A DNA stretch of 64,000 nucleotides, taken from positions 1 to 64,000 of the forward strand of contig JBEBSD010000012.1 in NCBI GenBank assembly GCA_040394475.1, written 5' to 3'. This DNA is from JBEBSD01 sp040394475 (GTDB taxonomy: Bacteria > Bacteroidota > Bacteroidia > Cytophagales > Spirosomataceae). The notes beneath the pieces were generated by a model that saw only the letters and a list, made by a program, of their open reading frames with translations, was not told where the DNA came from and made no database searches. A program made the translations under genes and the position numbers. Positions 9,106 through 18,825 of this stretch are shown in pieces (the first letter of the stretch is position 1; each line of letters opens with the position of its first letter).

Positions 9106-9912
9106 TTACTTTAACTCCATTAGTTCTATTTTCCTGATTTCCATAGGGTCGTGTGCCTGAATCCCGATATAGCCTGCACCCAGGCGTGTTCCTTCTTTGC
9201 GGATCCATTCCTCAGCATCTTTCACATTCCCTTTCTCCCAGTTAAAATTTTCACTGACAAAACCACCTCCTATCTGCGGATTCCGGTACTCCAGTACCAT
9301 TTCACCTTCGATGTAATGGCGCACCAGCGAATCACTCCATACTTCCAGTTCCGCCCGTACCCACCGGTCGCCTTCGTAAGCAGGAGAACCGGAGTTGATG
9401 CAATGTGCAGGATTGACGCCGCCACCGGTTTCCACCAAGGTACCGATGGTACACACGTTTCCTGTCGATCGCTGTCCTGTTTGCTTGCCTCCCAGCAGCT
9501 GAAACTCCAGGCAAACCGGATATTCCTGCTCGCGGCCCATGCTCTGCGGAGACTGCGAATGAAACACCACTCCGCCGTATTGTTCAGGCCAGGGTTCTCC
9601 ATCCTTAAACTGCCTGCCTGTAAAACGGTAGTCAAAGCGCAGCCGGAAACTGGAGTACGGCGTTTTGTAAAACAGATGGCCTACTTTCACCCGGGTATCC
9701 TGTTTGCTGTCATAAATTTTCAGGATACCATCTTCTACGCGGTATGCTCCCTCGCGATCCTCCTTCAGCTCCTGTCCCCCCATTTTAATCGTCCAGCCCG
9801 CAAAGTCTTCGCCTGACAGCGAAACCCATTCTTTTTCCCCTTTTGTTTTTTCCGAACCGCAGGAAACCAGTACGATTGCGGATAACAACAGCGATACGAC
9901 GCGTCCGGTCAT
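9106..9912 (-). CDS. DUF1080 lipoprotein (3-keto-disaccharide hydrolase family)
   Basis: 268 residues, with lipoprotein signal VLVSC (Cys18). It is a single concanavalin-like sandwich domain: LSGEDFAGWTIK at the start, GGVVFHSQ and LEFQLLGG in the middle, and GYIGIQAHDPMEIRKIEL at the end, all typical of DUF1080. Members of this family have been assigned 3-keto-glycoside cleaving activity, which suits a position 12 bp upstream of the GMC gene. The gene also follows the deacetylase at 9914 with one base between them, so the three are probably one transcript. Activity on a particular linkage is inferred, not visible. Confidence 0.85.
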   Translation of the reverse strand: MTGRVVSLLLSAIVLVSCGSEKTKGEKEWVSLSGEDFAGWTIKMGGQELKEDREGAYRVEDGILKIYDSKQDTRVKVGHLFYKTPYSSFRLRFDYRFTGRQFKDGEPWPEQYGGVVFHSQSPQSMGREQEYPVCLEFQLLGGKQTGQRSTGNVCTIGTLVETGGGVNPAHCINSGSPAYEGDRWVRAELEVWSDSLVRHYIEGEMVLEYRNPQIGGGFVSENFNWEKGNVKDAEEWIRKEGTRLGAGYIGIQAHDPMEIRKIELMELK

Positions 9913-9913
9913 T

Positions 9914-10825
9914 TCAAAGAAGCGTCTGGTAAAGCCCTTTAAACGTATCGGTTTTAAAACCCTGTTTATTCACGTACGCAAAGGTCAGGTCCAGCATTTT
10001 CATTTGCGGATCGAACCGGCCCAACGACCAGGGATGCCAGGCTAATGTGAGGTGTCGCTTCTTTTCTTTTGCGGCCAGATCCAGAAAAACCTTATTGACC
10101 TTAAATTCTTCTTCAGGTGTTTTGACCGGAGCGGATGGAACAGCTCCTTCCGGCCAGGGACTTGGCCAGTTCAGGAGTGCGACGGCATCTACATTGGTAT
10201 GTCCCTTCAGTACATTTTCATGCCAGCCATGCTTGGGGATTTCCCAGAGATCCCCAAACCCGTCCGCAGCGTACGTAAACGGATCAATAACAGGGGCCGG
10301 CAATGAAAATCCTGGCCCCCAGCAAATAGTGCTGATATACCGGTAGCCGGCCTCCTTTACAATGTCCAGCACCTCTTTATGCCCCCTGAAACCGTCCACA
10401 TAGGCATAAGGCGTTGCATACCCGGTCACTTCCTTTCCGAAGACATCTTCCAGGCGCTTCTTGCTGTCAATCAGCTGCACACGGGCGTCTCCGGTTCGCT
10501 GCTGTAACGGATGCGGAAGGATCAGCTGGTGACTTTTGGAATGACTTCCTATTTCAAACAACGGATGATCGAGTAATTTTACCACCCTGCTTTTATTGGT
10601 TTCATTGAGAATATCGGAAACAATAAAAAAAGTAGCCGGCATCTTGTGCTTGAGATGCATATTGACAATGGTTTCCAGGTGTTCCAGGCAGGCGGGACTT
10701 TCTGTATCATAGTTGGCGATGTAGGTGGTCGCGGTTCCGGCAATACCGGAAATCAAGGGCGCTGTTATAAAGGGAGCTGCAACAGCTCCTAATACGGTTT
10801 TTCGAATAAAAGATCTTCGGTACAT
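9914..10825 (-). CDS. Exported polysaccharide deacetylase family protein
   Basis: 303 residues. The N-terminus MYRRSFIRKTVLGAVAAPF looks like a Tat signal. The NodB-like core shows an N-terminal Asp (NYDTES), PATFFIVSD and the metal-binding pair in GSHSKSHQ, followed by ATPYAYVDGFRGH and a late AWHPW that may supply the catalytic base His. The second Asp of the usual T/SFDD motif is not clear, so activity may differ from standard CE4 enzymes. It is the first enzyme gene after SusD (gap 133 bp, in which I see nothing certain), and is distinct from the other deacetylase at 81-1316, which has a binding module. Confidence 0.75.
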   Translation of the reverse strand: MYRRSFIRKTVLGAVAAPFITAPLISGIAGTATTYIANYDTESPACLEHLETIVNMHLKHKMPATFFIVSDILNETNKSRVVKLLDHPLFEIGSHSKSHQLILPHPLQQRTGDARVQLIDSKKRLEDVFGKEVTGYATPYAYVDGFRGHKEVLDIVKEAGYRYISTICWGPGFSLPAPVIDPFTYAADGFGDLWEIPKHGWHENVLKGHTNVDAVALLNWPSPWPEGAVPSAPVKTPEEEFKVNKVFLDLAAKEKKRHLTLAWHPWSLGRFDPQMKMLDLTFAYVNKQGFKTDTFKGLYQTLL

Positions 10826-10958
10826 GAAACGTTAAATTTTACCGGGCAAACGCCCGTTTACTACTGGGATCGAACCCTCGTATACTGTACTGGTAAAAGT
10901 ATTTTTTGTCCTACTCACTCCACGCATCTGACCGGGTAGGTCCGGCAGTGCTACTTAC

Positions 10959-12623
10959 TCAGTTGTCCCCATAACCAGGATTCTGAACGAGCTTATTATT
11001 CTGATTCATGGCCGATGCCGGTATCGGCAACAGGTAATTTTTTGCAGGATCAAATGCCCTGTTCGTTCCGCCGGTAGGCACCACCTCGTATACTTTCTCC
11101 CCGTTGACTCTTTCAATCTTCATCGTATGCACAGTACCGGGTATCAGTTTTTCCGCAAGTTTCAACCGTATGAGGTCCGGCCAGCGTTTATCTTCGAAAC
11201 AGAGCTCAACCCTTCTTTCACGGTAAATTGCCTCCCGCAATTCCTCCTGGGTTAAGCCGGCCTTCAGCGGCGGCAGGTCCACTCTTGCCCTTACCTGATT
11301 GATGGCATCATAAACGGATTCGTCCGGCCCGACCTCATTCTGAGCTTCTGCATAGCCCAGGAGTACTTCTGCAAACCTGAAGATCACCCAGTTGGCGCTG
11401 CTGAGCAGATTATGCCCATTCACATAATATTGGGGTTCGATCCCTTTTCTTGGATGATAAACCGTGCAGGGTCTGTTGGTACTTCCGAAGTTAAGATCCA
11501 ACTCATTCAAACTGCCGGAACCGGTCCAATACACCGATTCGAACCCCATCCAGAAAGCGCCGTCGTAATTAATATCCTGGTAAAATCTCTTTTCCCGGTC
11601 TTTATAGGGATTTTGGGGATCATACCCTGAATTGGGGTCCGTAATTGGCAACCCGTTTGCCATCGCGTATTCATCCACCAGTTCCTGAGTAGGATTTACT
11701 CCGGACCACGATTGCTGCGCGCCTCCCACGACTCCAATAGGCTGAAGACCGGACCGGCTGTTCCCGATATTCGTCCCTCCGAGGTAGGTTTTATCGAATA
11801 TTACTTCAGAATTATTGTTATTGCTTTCAAAAAATAATGTTTCGCGATCCGGGAATAAACTATATACCCCCAGGTCCATCACCTGCTTGTAGGTAGCTGC
11901 CGCTAACGCCCACCTGCTTTTGTCATTTGAAACATTCTTTAACGGACTTGCGTTAAACAGCTCGCACCATGCTTTCAGGGTAAGAGCGGCTCCTTTACCC
12001 GCCCTGGAAGCACCCGGGACTGCAGGTAAATCGGCTGCAATAGCGGCACACTCATCCACGATAAACTGATAGGTTTCGGCATCCGTGTTTCTGGCTCTGA
12101 AAATTTCGTCTCCCTGTGTATTCCTGTCGAGCACATCCGTGATAATCGGGACGCCTCCGTAGGTTGTCCAAAGTACAGAGTAGAAATAAGCTCTTAAAAA
12201 GCGGGCTTCTGCAATTCGTACCTTTTTCCAGTCAGGGTTCAGGTCCGAAGCCTCCACTTTCGAAATAAAAACATTGCATTTCCGGATATTGGTAAATTGA
12301 CTCCACTGCTGAAGGCTGGAAGTGGTTCCCGGCGTTTCAATTCCAAGTACGTACAGACTCCTGCTGCCGGACCATAGGTATTGACTGATAGAATTGTCGG
12401 TATAATTGTCTCCGTGATCAAAAAAATCGATGGGTCCGCGTATGCTGCCGTATATTCCGTTCAGGAACAAATCTGCGTTTCCTGTTTCGGCCCAAAGGGT
12501 GGCGTCGGAAACCCGTTCCTTAGGGATAACGTCAAGATAGTTCTGACAAGAACTAACCGCCAGCGCCAATACAAACACTAAAACAGCAGCTATCTTCATT
12601 TTTATCATTATAGTATTCTTCAT
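10959..12623 (-). CDS. SusD/RagB family outer-membrane nutrient-binding lipoprotein
   Basis: 554 residues from the ATG at 12623. It has a lipoprotein signal (AVSSC) followed by NYLDVIPKERVSD, the usual SusD start. The TPR-rich N-terminal half has EARFLRAYFYSVL, and the C-terminal half has RVELCFEDKRWPDLIRLK and ends QNPGYGDN, all family hallmarks. SusD caps the SusC channel and binds glycan at the cell surface. The frame is open to an ATG at 12659, but that would overlap the end of the SusC gene and put extra residues before the signal. This SusD is intact while its SusC partner upstream is interrupted. Confidence 0.95.
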   Translation of the reverse strand: MKNTIMIKMKIAAVLVFVLALAVSSCQNYLDVIPKERVSDATLWAETGNADLFLNGIYGSIRGPIDFFDHGDNYTDNSISQYLWSGSRSLYVLGIETPGTTSSLQQWSQFTNIRKCNVFISKVEASDLNPDWKKVRIAEARFLRAYFYSVLWTTYGGVPIITDVLDRNTQGDEIFRARNTDAETYQFIVDECAAIAADLPAVPGASRAGKGAALTLKAWCELFNASPLKNVSNDKSRWALAAATYKQVMDLGVYSLFPDRETLFFESNNNNSEVIFDKTYLGGTNIGNSRSGLQPIGVVGGAQQSWSGVNPTQELVDEYAMANGLPITDPNSGYDPQNPYKDREKRFYQDINYDGAFWMGFESVYWTGSGSLNELDLNFGSTNRPCTVYHPRKGIEPQYYVNGHNLLSSANWVIFRFAEVLLGYAEAQNEVGPDESVYDAINQVRARVDLPPLKAGLTQEELREAIYRERRVELCFEDKRWPDLIRLKLAEKLIPGTVHTMKIERVNGEKVYEVVPTGGTNRAFDPAKNYLLPIPASAMNQNNKLVQNPGYGDN

Positions 12624-12636
12624 GATTGCAACCTGA

Positions 12637-15600
12637 TTAAAATGTGAGATTAACGCCAAACGAAATCACTCTTTGCTGCGGGTAGTCCAATCCCTGAGAA
12701 TTGATAATTTCCGGATCGTAATTAATTATCGGAGTAAACGTAAGCAAGTTCTGTCCCGAGACAAATACCCTGGCGTTTTGCAGCGCAACCTTTTTACTGA
12801 TAAATTCGGGAATTGAATACGCTAAATTCAAGCTTTTCAGCCTCAGATAGCTGGAATTGAACATCAGGTAGGAAGACATTTGATTGTTGTTGGACGTGGG
12901 AGAAGGCGTTATCCGGGCATGAGATGCATTCCGGTTTTCGGGCGTCCAGTAGTCCATGTTACTTTTATAAGCTCCGCGACCATTATTAAAGGGGTGCCAA
13001 TAGCCGTTTGATCCGTAAATATTGGTTTTACCTGCTCCCTGGAACAACAAATCCAATGAAAATCGCTTATAACTGACGTTCGCAAAGATCCCGTATATAA
13101 TTTGCGGAATGTCGGCAACTCCGATGGGTACGATATCATTGTTATCGATTTGCCCGTCTCCGTTCACATCCCGGTACCGGACGTCTCCCGGGAACACCTC
13201 TCCCCAGGGTTGCGTGGCGATTCCCGGACGTAAATTCTGGCTCTCGTCAAAATCTTCCAGTTGAAAATAACCCAGGGCCTCGTATCCAAAACGTGTTCCC
13301 AAAGGCCTGCCTGTTACCCGGCGGTTGGGATTATCATACGTAACGGAAGACTCAAAAACCTGTACGAGCTTATTTTTAGCAAACGTAAAATTGGTACCAA
13401 GCGTTACACCCAGGTCCTTATTGAACGTATAAGAAGAGCTGATATTAAAATCAATACCGCTGTTTTCCATCTCACCGGCGTTCACCTGGCTTAACCCCAC
13501 ACCATATTCTGCGGGGACCACCACGGTAGGGCTTGTCAGCATGTTGCCTCTGTGTTCGTAGAAATAATCCCCTTCTATCCTTAGTAACCCCTTCCATAAA
13601 ACCGCTTCGATCCCGATGTTCGTTTTCCTTGCCCGTTCCCAGGTGATGCCGGGATTCGACTCCGAGCCTTCCGATGCAGCCTGAACGGCACTGCCGTCCA
13701 AAACAGCTGCCGGGCCGTAAATATTATACAAGCTCATGAATTGAAAGGCCGATCCTGCCAATGCTCCGACCTCCCCATAAGAAGCACGCAGCTTCAGGTT
13801 ATCAAGCCAATGAACTCCTTTAAGGAAGTTCTCCTCCGACAGTCGCCATCCTGCAGAAAATGCCGGAAAAAAACCAAACCGGCGTTCTTTGGAGAAATAG
13901 TAGCTTCCGTCATATCTTCCGCTGGCTTCAAACAGCTATTTGTCTGCATATTCATAAGTGACCCTGTATACAACCCCCATTTGTCTGGCACTACCCGACA
14001 GCCCCGCGTTGCTGATATCTGCCAGGGTTGAACTTCCCATACTTAATTCGTCTACCGACAGGTTGTAATTCCTGCGGGCCGCGCTGAAATCTTCCGAATC
14101 GTTGGATTTTGCCTCAAATACAACCAATCCTCCAATATTGCTCTTCCCGAATGCCCCCGAATAGCTGAGACTCGACTGGTAGGTCAGTTGTTTGGCGTAT
14201 GTCATGCTCTGACTCAGGGACGGTTTGGTTTGTTCAAAGATTCCGTCAATAAAAACATAGGGGTTTTGGGTAGTATCTACCGACCATAAATGGGAAGGGG
14301 TACGGAAAGATTTGGATCTTGTCAGCGTTGGATCAAATGCAATTGTCCCTTTAAACTTTAATCCCTTTATGAAATTCAGATCCTGCTCCAGCGATAACTG
14401 GGAATAAACCTGCGTGGTATTTGTTTTAGATCTTCCGCTTCCATGAACATTGTTCCAAATGTATTCACCGCTCTCTCCGTTGGAGAACAGTATCGGTCTT
14501 ATGGGGGAAGCATAATGTACCAGCTCAAACAACCGGTCGGTCGTAACAGGCGGGGCCTGATTGGTTTGCTCCCTGCCGTTTAAACTGAAAGAGATCCTGG
14601 TGCTGGATGTGACGTCTGCATCCAGACTTATAGCATAATTATACCGGCTCTGATTGGTAGGTTTCCATATTCCGGCCTGATACTGATAGCCAACACTTGC
14701 GTAATAGCGTATGCGTTCGGCACCGCCGCTTAGTTCCACATTATGGCCGCTAAGCGGTGTATTCTTGTCAAACAGCATCTCGTAAACATTCTGATTGGGA
14801 TGGCCGTCCGGATCAGAGCCGTCTTTAAATTTCTGTAAGTTCGCTTCACTGTATAAGGGTTCTCCGCCGACACTTATACTGGCTTCATTCTTCAGTTTCG
14901 CATACTCATACGCCGAAGGAAGATCGGGAAGAACAGTAGGATTCTGAAATCCCAGGTAACCGTTGTAAGTAATCGTGGGAGTGCCGGATTTGCCTCGTTT
15001 AGTGGTGATGAGAATTACGCCGTTCGCTCCTGCAACCCCATACGGCGCTACAGCTGCCGCATCTTTTAATACGGTGATGCTTTCTATTGTATTAGGATCC
15101 AGGTTTTGAAATCCCCTGGGAATACCATCGACAACCAGTAAAGGCTGTGTGGAACCTGTGGTAGCAACTCCTCTTATAAAAATATTACTTGCGTCCCTTC
15201 CGGGCTCTCCTGTATTTTACCTCACAATTAATCCCGGCAACCTCCCGCCCAGGCTATTGCTCAGGTTTGCAACAGGTACTGATGCGATTTCCTCCCCCTT
15301 CATGGTCGACACCGCGGCCGTCACAGAGGTTTTCTTCTGCACCCCATAGCCTACCACGACCACCTCTTCCAATGCCTTTTCATCCACTAACAGCCTTACT
15401 TCCAGGCTTGTTCTGTTTCCTACTGCGATCTCCTGCCCGACGTATCCCACAAATGAAAATACCAGCACGGCGTTATCACTGGCAACATCCAGTGCAAAAT
15501 TACCCTCGCCGTCCGTCACCGTACCCTGCGTGGTCCCTTTTACCAAAATGCTCACTCCCGGCAATCCATCCCCTTTTTCATCGGTCACTTTTCCTTTGAT

Positions 15601-16062
15601 CAAAGGAGGAAGCGCCGCATCGGCAGGTTCGGTATCCGGAATTACCAGGCCGACGGTGTGTTTTATGGCCGGCAGGACCATGATCCGGTCCCCTACCTGG
15701 GTATAGCTTAACTGGTGCGGCAGCAATAGTTTGTTTAACAGCTGATCCAGTGACAGCGCCTTGTCGTTGCACGACAGGTTGCGGATGTGCCGGACATCTC
15801 CTTTCCGGTACATGAAACGAAAGGAGGTCTGCTTCTCTATCTTTTCAAATGCCTGGATCAGGCTTTCATTGTGCAGCCGCAGCGTCACTTTTACCGCCTC
15901 CAGGTGCTGGCCGTTCAGCGACGAAGCCGCCAGCCACTGGGCCGTCACCAGGAAGGTAAGAAATATGGCCAGGGAAAATCGCATCATACGTTGCAGGGCT
16001 TTCTTACGGATATACCCCCGCTTAAAAAGGGATATAACACGGTCATATACAGATTTTTTCAT
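12637..16062 (-). pseudogene. SusC/RagA TonB-dependent transporter interrupted by two in-frame stop codons
   Basis: The reading frame runs in one phase over 1142 codons from 16062 to 12637 with a full SusC layout: signal region, STN domain (SFRFMYRKGDVRHI), carboxypeptidase-like domain (GKVTDEKGDGLPG), TonB-box region VVVVGYGVQKKTSV, plug and barrel ending in VISFGVNLTF. A TAA at 15217-15219 and a TAG at 13936-13938 interrupt it. Against the intact paralogue at 32848-36273, which is also 1142 codons long, the first stop stands where that protein has Gln (VTQRSG) and the second where it has Tyr (QDRYFAE). Each can be explained by one base change. No frameshift is visible. It is either a recent pseudogene or an error of sequencing or assembly. 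Confidence 0.85.
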
Positions 16063-16215
16063 ACTTTTGATCTGGTTTTAAGTAAAATACGCTTCTACGG
16101 GATTTTGCTTTGAAACTTTCCTTTCATGAAGGAACAGGGCACTGACAACCTTTTTGTACGGCCAATACAGAAATGGTTGCAGTGCTTTTTTGTCAGGGAT
16201 CATCGTTGGGCATGG

Positions 16216-17196
16216 TCACGGTTGTTTGGATGAAAAAATAACAGTCTTGCTTGCGGAATCAATCGTGTAGGTTGCTTCGTTGAAGAAAGCGATACTGTTC
16301 AGGACGCTTTCCAGCGGCTCTTCCTTGCCGAAAGTCGTCGTAAAACGTTTGCTTTTCAGCGCATCGTCGGTAATTTCAATGTCAAAACCATACCGCTCCT
16401 TGATCAGCAGACCCGCATGCGGCAGGGTGACATCGTCACAATAGAGGTCGTTAAGCTTCCATGCTACCCGGTTATCCGCATCTACCGATTCCTTACGGAT
16501 CTTTTCTTCTTCGATATCATAGACAACCTGCTGGTTGGGCAACAGTTCCTCATACGCCTTTCCCTGATCGCCCACACGTACTTTCCCCTGTGTAACGGTA
16601 ACGGTTATACTCTTGTCATCGGGCAGCGCTTTAATGTTAAAAGAGGTTCCTAAAACCGTTGTCACCAACTTACCCGTATGGACCAGAAACGGCTGTTCGG
16701 GCCGCCGGACGACATCAAAGTAGGCCTCTCCGGTCAGGTATACCTCTCTTTTCTCCATCTGCTCAAAAGAAGCCGCATAATCCAGCTTACTGCCGGCGCT
16801 GAGGATCACGGTGCTCCCGTCCGGCAATTCGATCAGATTGTTGGCGGAAGCGGGAGTCTGCAACGACGGCACATAGCTGACCACCGAAGGCGAGGGGGAT
16901 GGCGTCCAAAAGAAAGCAATTCCCGCTGCCAGGATAATGACGGCGGCTGCCGCTGCCCGGTTCCAGAAAGGGGAACGAACAGGAGCGACCTTCTCAGGAG
17001 GGGACAGCTGCTTTTCAATTGCTTCCTGCATCGAAGCATATAATTCCGCCTGTTCCTGTGCGGTTAGCTCATTGGTGTTATCCGGCTTCAGCTCAAATGC
17101 CCGGTAATAGGCCTTTAACAGCCGCATTTCTGCCGGTGAGGCTGCGCCGCTGCGGTATTTTTTCAGTAGTTGCAAAAACTGTTCTTTCTCCATCAT
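16216..17196 (-). CDS. FecR family anti-sigma factor
   Basis: 326 residues from MMEKEQFLQLL (17196). The frame stays open upstream to 17394 but that part is proline-rich and crosses a repeat, so I reject it. Domains in order are a short cytoplasmic N-terminal sigma-binding region, one membrane segment (AAAAVIILAAGIAFFW, about 85-102), the periplasmic FecR domain (LPDGSTVILSAGSKLDY ... GEAYFDV), and a C-terminal DUF4974 domain that contacts the SusC STN domain. It should hold the sigma factor at 17526-18113 inactive until substrate is sensed by SusC. Because this SusC is truncated just after its signalling domains, the circuit may be broken. Confidence 0.9.
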   Translation of the reverse strand: MMEKEQFLQLLKKYRSGAASPAEMRLLKAYYRAFELKPDNTNELTAQEQAELYASMQEAIEKQLSPPEKVAPVRSPFWNRAAAAAVIILAAGIAFFWTPSPSPSVVSYVPSLQTPASANNLIELPDGSTVILSAGSKLDYAASFEQMEKREVYLTGEAYFDVVRRPEQPFLVHTGKLVTTVLGTSFNIKALPDDKSITVTVTQGKVRVGDQGKAYEELLPNQQVVYDIEEEKIRKESVDADNRVAWKLNDLYCDDVTLPHAGLLIKERYGFDIEITDDALKSKRFTTTFGKEEPLESVLNSIAFFNEATYTIDSASKTVIFSSKQP

Positions 17197-17330
17197 CGTT
17201 ATACGGTATCTCCTTCCGGCACCATTTGGCTGCCGTTTCCGGGAACTTCGATTCGGCGGTTTGCCGGACATCCTATTGATAGGTTCCGAAAAACAGGGAT
17301 CCGCCCACTCGGGGTTGAACTTTTTTTTGG

Positions 17331-17365
17331 GGGGAATGGGCAACGGGGAATGGGGAACGGGCGAT
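17331..17365. repeat. GGGGAAT/GGGCAAC heptamer array
   Basis: Five 7-nt units in strict register (GGGGAAT, GGGCAAC, GGGGAAT, GGGGAAC, GGGCGAT) lie between the sigma factor and FecR genes. Two related units (ATTCCCC on the plus strand) occur at 42-55, just past the end of the first gene. The repeat is a different heptamer family from the TTATGAG/CCTAA arrays but has the same unit length. Confidence 0.7.
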
Positions 17366-17393
17366 TTATGAATCAGTTCTCCCTCGTCTCTCA

Positions 17394-17507
17394 CCGGGTC
17401 ACGCTGACGACGGGAGGGTGACAGCAGGTCTCCTGACCTGCGGAATTGAGTGACATATCCGCGGGTCTCAGACCCGCCATCGCGCTTTCACCGTCGGCGT
17501 GACCCGG
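17394..17507. repeat. Nested palindromic element between sigma factor and FecR genes
   Basis: An outer inverted repeat of 16 bp (17394-17409 with 17492-17507, 15 of 16 matching) encloses two perfect inner hairpins: 17424-17441 (7-bp stem, loop TCCT) and 17461-17477 (7-bp stem, loop TCA). The whole 114-bp unit lies in the 329-bp gap between the sigma stop and the FecR start. It could be a small mobile palindromic repeat, and as RNA it would fold strongly enough to affect FecR expression. Confidence 0.7.
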
Positions 17508-17525
17508 TCGAAGACGGGAAAGAGC

Positions 17526-18113
17526 TTAAAGTGATCCGATTAAATTTATAAAAGAGGTTAATGACAGCAGCAATGCCGCTTTTATTTTACTGAGTGCGCG
17601 TCCCAGCTGGTTACGGACAGTCTTATCCGAGAGCGACAATTGTGCTGCTATTTCCGTACTGGACAATTCTTCCTGGTAGCGCATCCGGAAGAAGAGGCGC
17701 TGTTGTTTGGGAAGCGTTTCCAGGACCTGCTGATATGCATCCCACAGCTCATTGAAAAGAAATTGTGCATCTGCCCGGTCATTCTTCCGGTCCAGTTGTA
17801 AGAGAAGATCGGAAACGGGTACGTATCTGCCCTCCTTTTCCATCCATTTGAACACGTTATTACGGACGGCCACATACAGATAGGCAGGCAGGTTTTCAAT
17901 ACCGGAGGCTGTTTCGGAAGTGAGCTGAATCCAAAGCTGGGTAAATACATCCTGGCAGATGTCTTTCGCAGCATCGGTATCTTCCAGGCGTTTGTACGCG
18001 GAATTATAGGCAAATTTCCAATACTTTTGATACACTTCATCGAAAGCCGCCCGGTCTTTTGCCCGGATTTGCTTCAGAAGTAATTGATCCTCCTCCTGCG
18101 ATATCGTGCTCAT
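17526..18113 (-). CDS. ECF RNA polymerase sigma-70 factor
   Basis: 195 residues. Region 2 is visible as AFDEVYQKYWKFAYNSAYKR and DAAKDICQDVFTQLW. Region 4 is LPKQQRLFFRMRYQEELSST followed by EIAAQLSLSDKTVRNQLGRA, the helix-turn-helix. It ends with a hydrophobic tail typical of Bacteroidota sigma factors of SusC loci. It starts the minus-strand locus, has a well-formed promoter at 18146-18176, and is followed by its FecR partner. It should activate the SusC/SusD genes when released. Confidence 0.92.
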   Translation of the reverse strand: MSTISQEEDQLLLKQIRAKDRAAFDEVYQKYWKFAYNSAYKRLEDTDAAKDICQDVFTQLWIQLTSETASGIENLPAYLYVAVRNNVFKWMEKEGRYVPVSDLLLQLDRKNDRADAQFLFNELWDAYQQVLETLPKQQRLFFRMRYQEELSSTEIAAQLSLSDKTVRNQLGRALSKIKAALLLSLTSFINLIGSL

Positions 18114-18145
18114 ATCCTACAAGGTGTCATTAGGTTGCGCTGTAC

Positions 18146-18176
18146 CAAAGATAAAACTATAATTTTCCAAATCAAA
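18146..18176 (-). promoter_or_regulatory. Bacteroidota-type promoter of the ECF sigma gene
   Basis: On the minus strand the -33 element TTTG (18173-18176) is followed by 19 nt and the -7 element TATCTTTG (18146-18153), an exact match to the consensus TTTG-N19/21-TAnnTTTG for the primary sigma factor. It ends 32 nt upstream of the sigma start codon. Confidence 0.75.
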
Positions 18177-18351
18177 TTCTGATAGCGAGCGCTTAGACAG
18201 CTGTTCCTACTGCTTATGCATAACCAGCTCTACCGGTAGAGAAGTGATTCCTCCGTTTCCTTCTGCACCGCCTGTTCACCTAACACCATACGGTTCCGTT
18301 AAAAAGGCCCTTCCGCCCGATATTGCACTAATAGTACGATTGGAAAATGCC

Positions 18352-18523
18352 GCCCCTCCGGGGCTTTGGTGTGAGGTGGGGCACCATCATTCCTACCAGA
18401 AGGCAGGGCGCCCGCGGCTCCACAAGTCTTTCAACGGCCTGAAAAGCCCCATTCCGGGGCGAAATTTTGGTAGAAATAGCCTCCAATTCCTGGTAAAAAG
18501 GCCCGTGGGGCCGACATTTTTGA
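18352..18523. repeat. Three REP-like palindromic units
   Basis: The 484-bp stretch between the sigma factor and the HTH gene holds no convincing gene. It contains three short palindromes with related flanks: GCCCCTCCGGGGC (18352-18364), GCCCCATTCCGGGGC (18446-18460, followed by GAAATTTTGGTAGAAAT) and GGCCCGTGGGGCC (18500-18512, followed by GACATTTTTGATAG). A similar half-unit, GGGGCGGACATTTTCATTAG, lies at 19474-19493. These resemble dispersed Bacteroidota intergenic repeats. Confidence 0.65.
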
Positions 18524-18597
18524 TAGCCGCCAGGGGATTTTGACGGACCGTTTACGTTATTCTCTGACTCCTCTGAGACCAACCAGGCTCTGTTGAT

Positions 18598-18825
18598 TTA
18601 GGCCGTTATAACTTCTGTTTCTGCTGCTATAAATTCCAGCAAATCTCCCGGCTGGCAATCGAGTGCTTCACAAATAGCGCCCAATGTTTCAAAACGGACG
18701 CCTTTTGCTTTACCAGTCTTTAGAATAGAAAGATTTACATTAGAAATACCTACCTTATCAGACAACTCATTGAGCGACATCTTCCGACGCGCCATCATCA
18801 CATCTAAATTAACAACAATCGCCAT
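18598..18825 (-). CDS. Small Cro/CI-type HTH regulator (YozG-like)
   Basis: 75 residues, nearly all one helix-turn-helix domain: MARRKMSLNELSDKVGISN is helices 1-3 and VNLSILKTGKAKGVRFETL covers the recognition helix and helix 4, followed by CEALDCQPGDLLEF. Short proteins of this type are commonly encoded next to DUF2975 membrane proteins. Here the ATG directly abuts the stop codon of the DUF2975 gene, so the two are cotranslated and probably work together. Confidence 0.88.
   Translation of the reverse strand: MAIVVNLDVMMARRKMSLNELSDKVGISNVNLSILKTGKAKGVRFETLGAICEALDCQPGDLLEFIAAETEVITA

Noticed and set aside
10860..10910. A GAGGGTTCGATCCC stretch on the minus strand resembling a tRNA T-arm
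   Set aside because: No acceptor, D-arm or anticodon arm can be folded from the surrounding sequence.
12637..16062. Stop-codon reassignment or programmed read-through as explanation for the interrupted SusC
   Set aside because: Other genes in the window end at TAA and TAG normally, and no read-through context is apparent; mutation or a sequence error is simpler.
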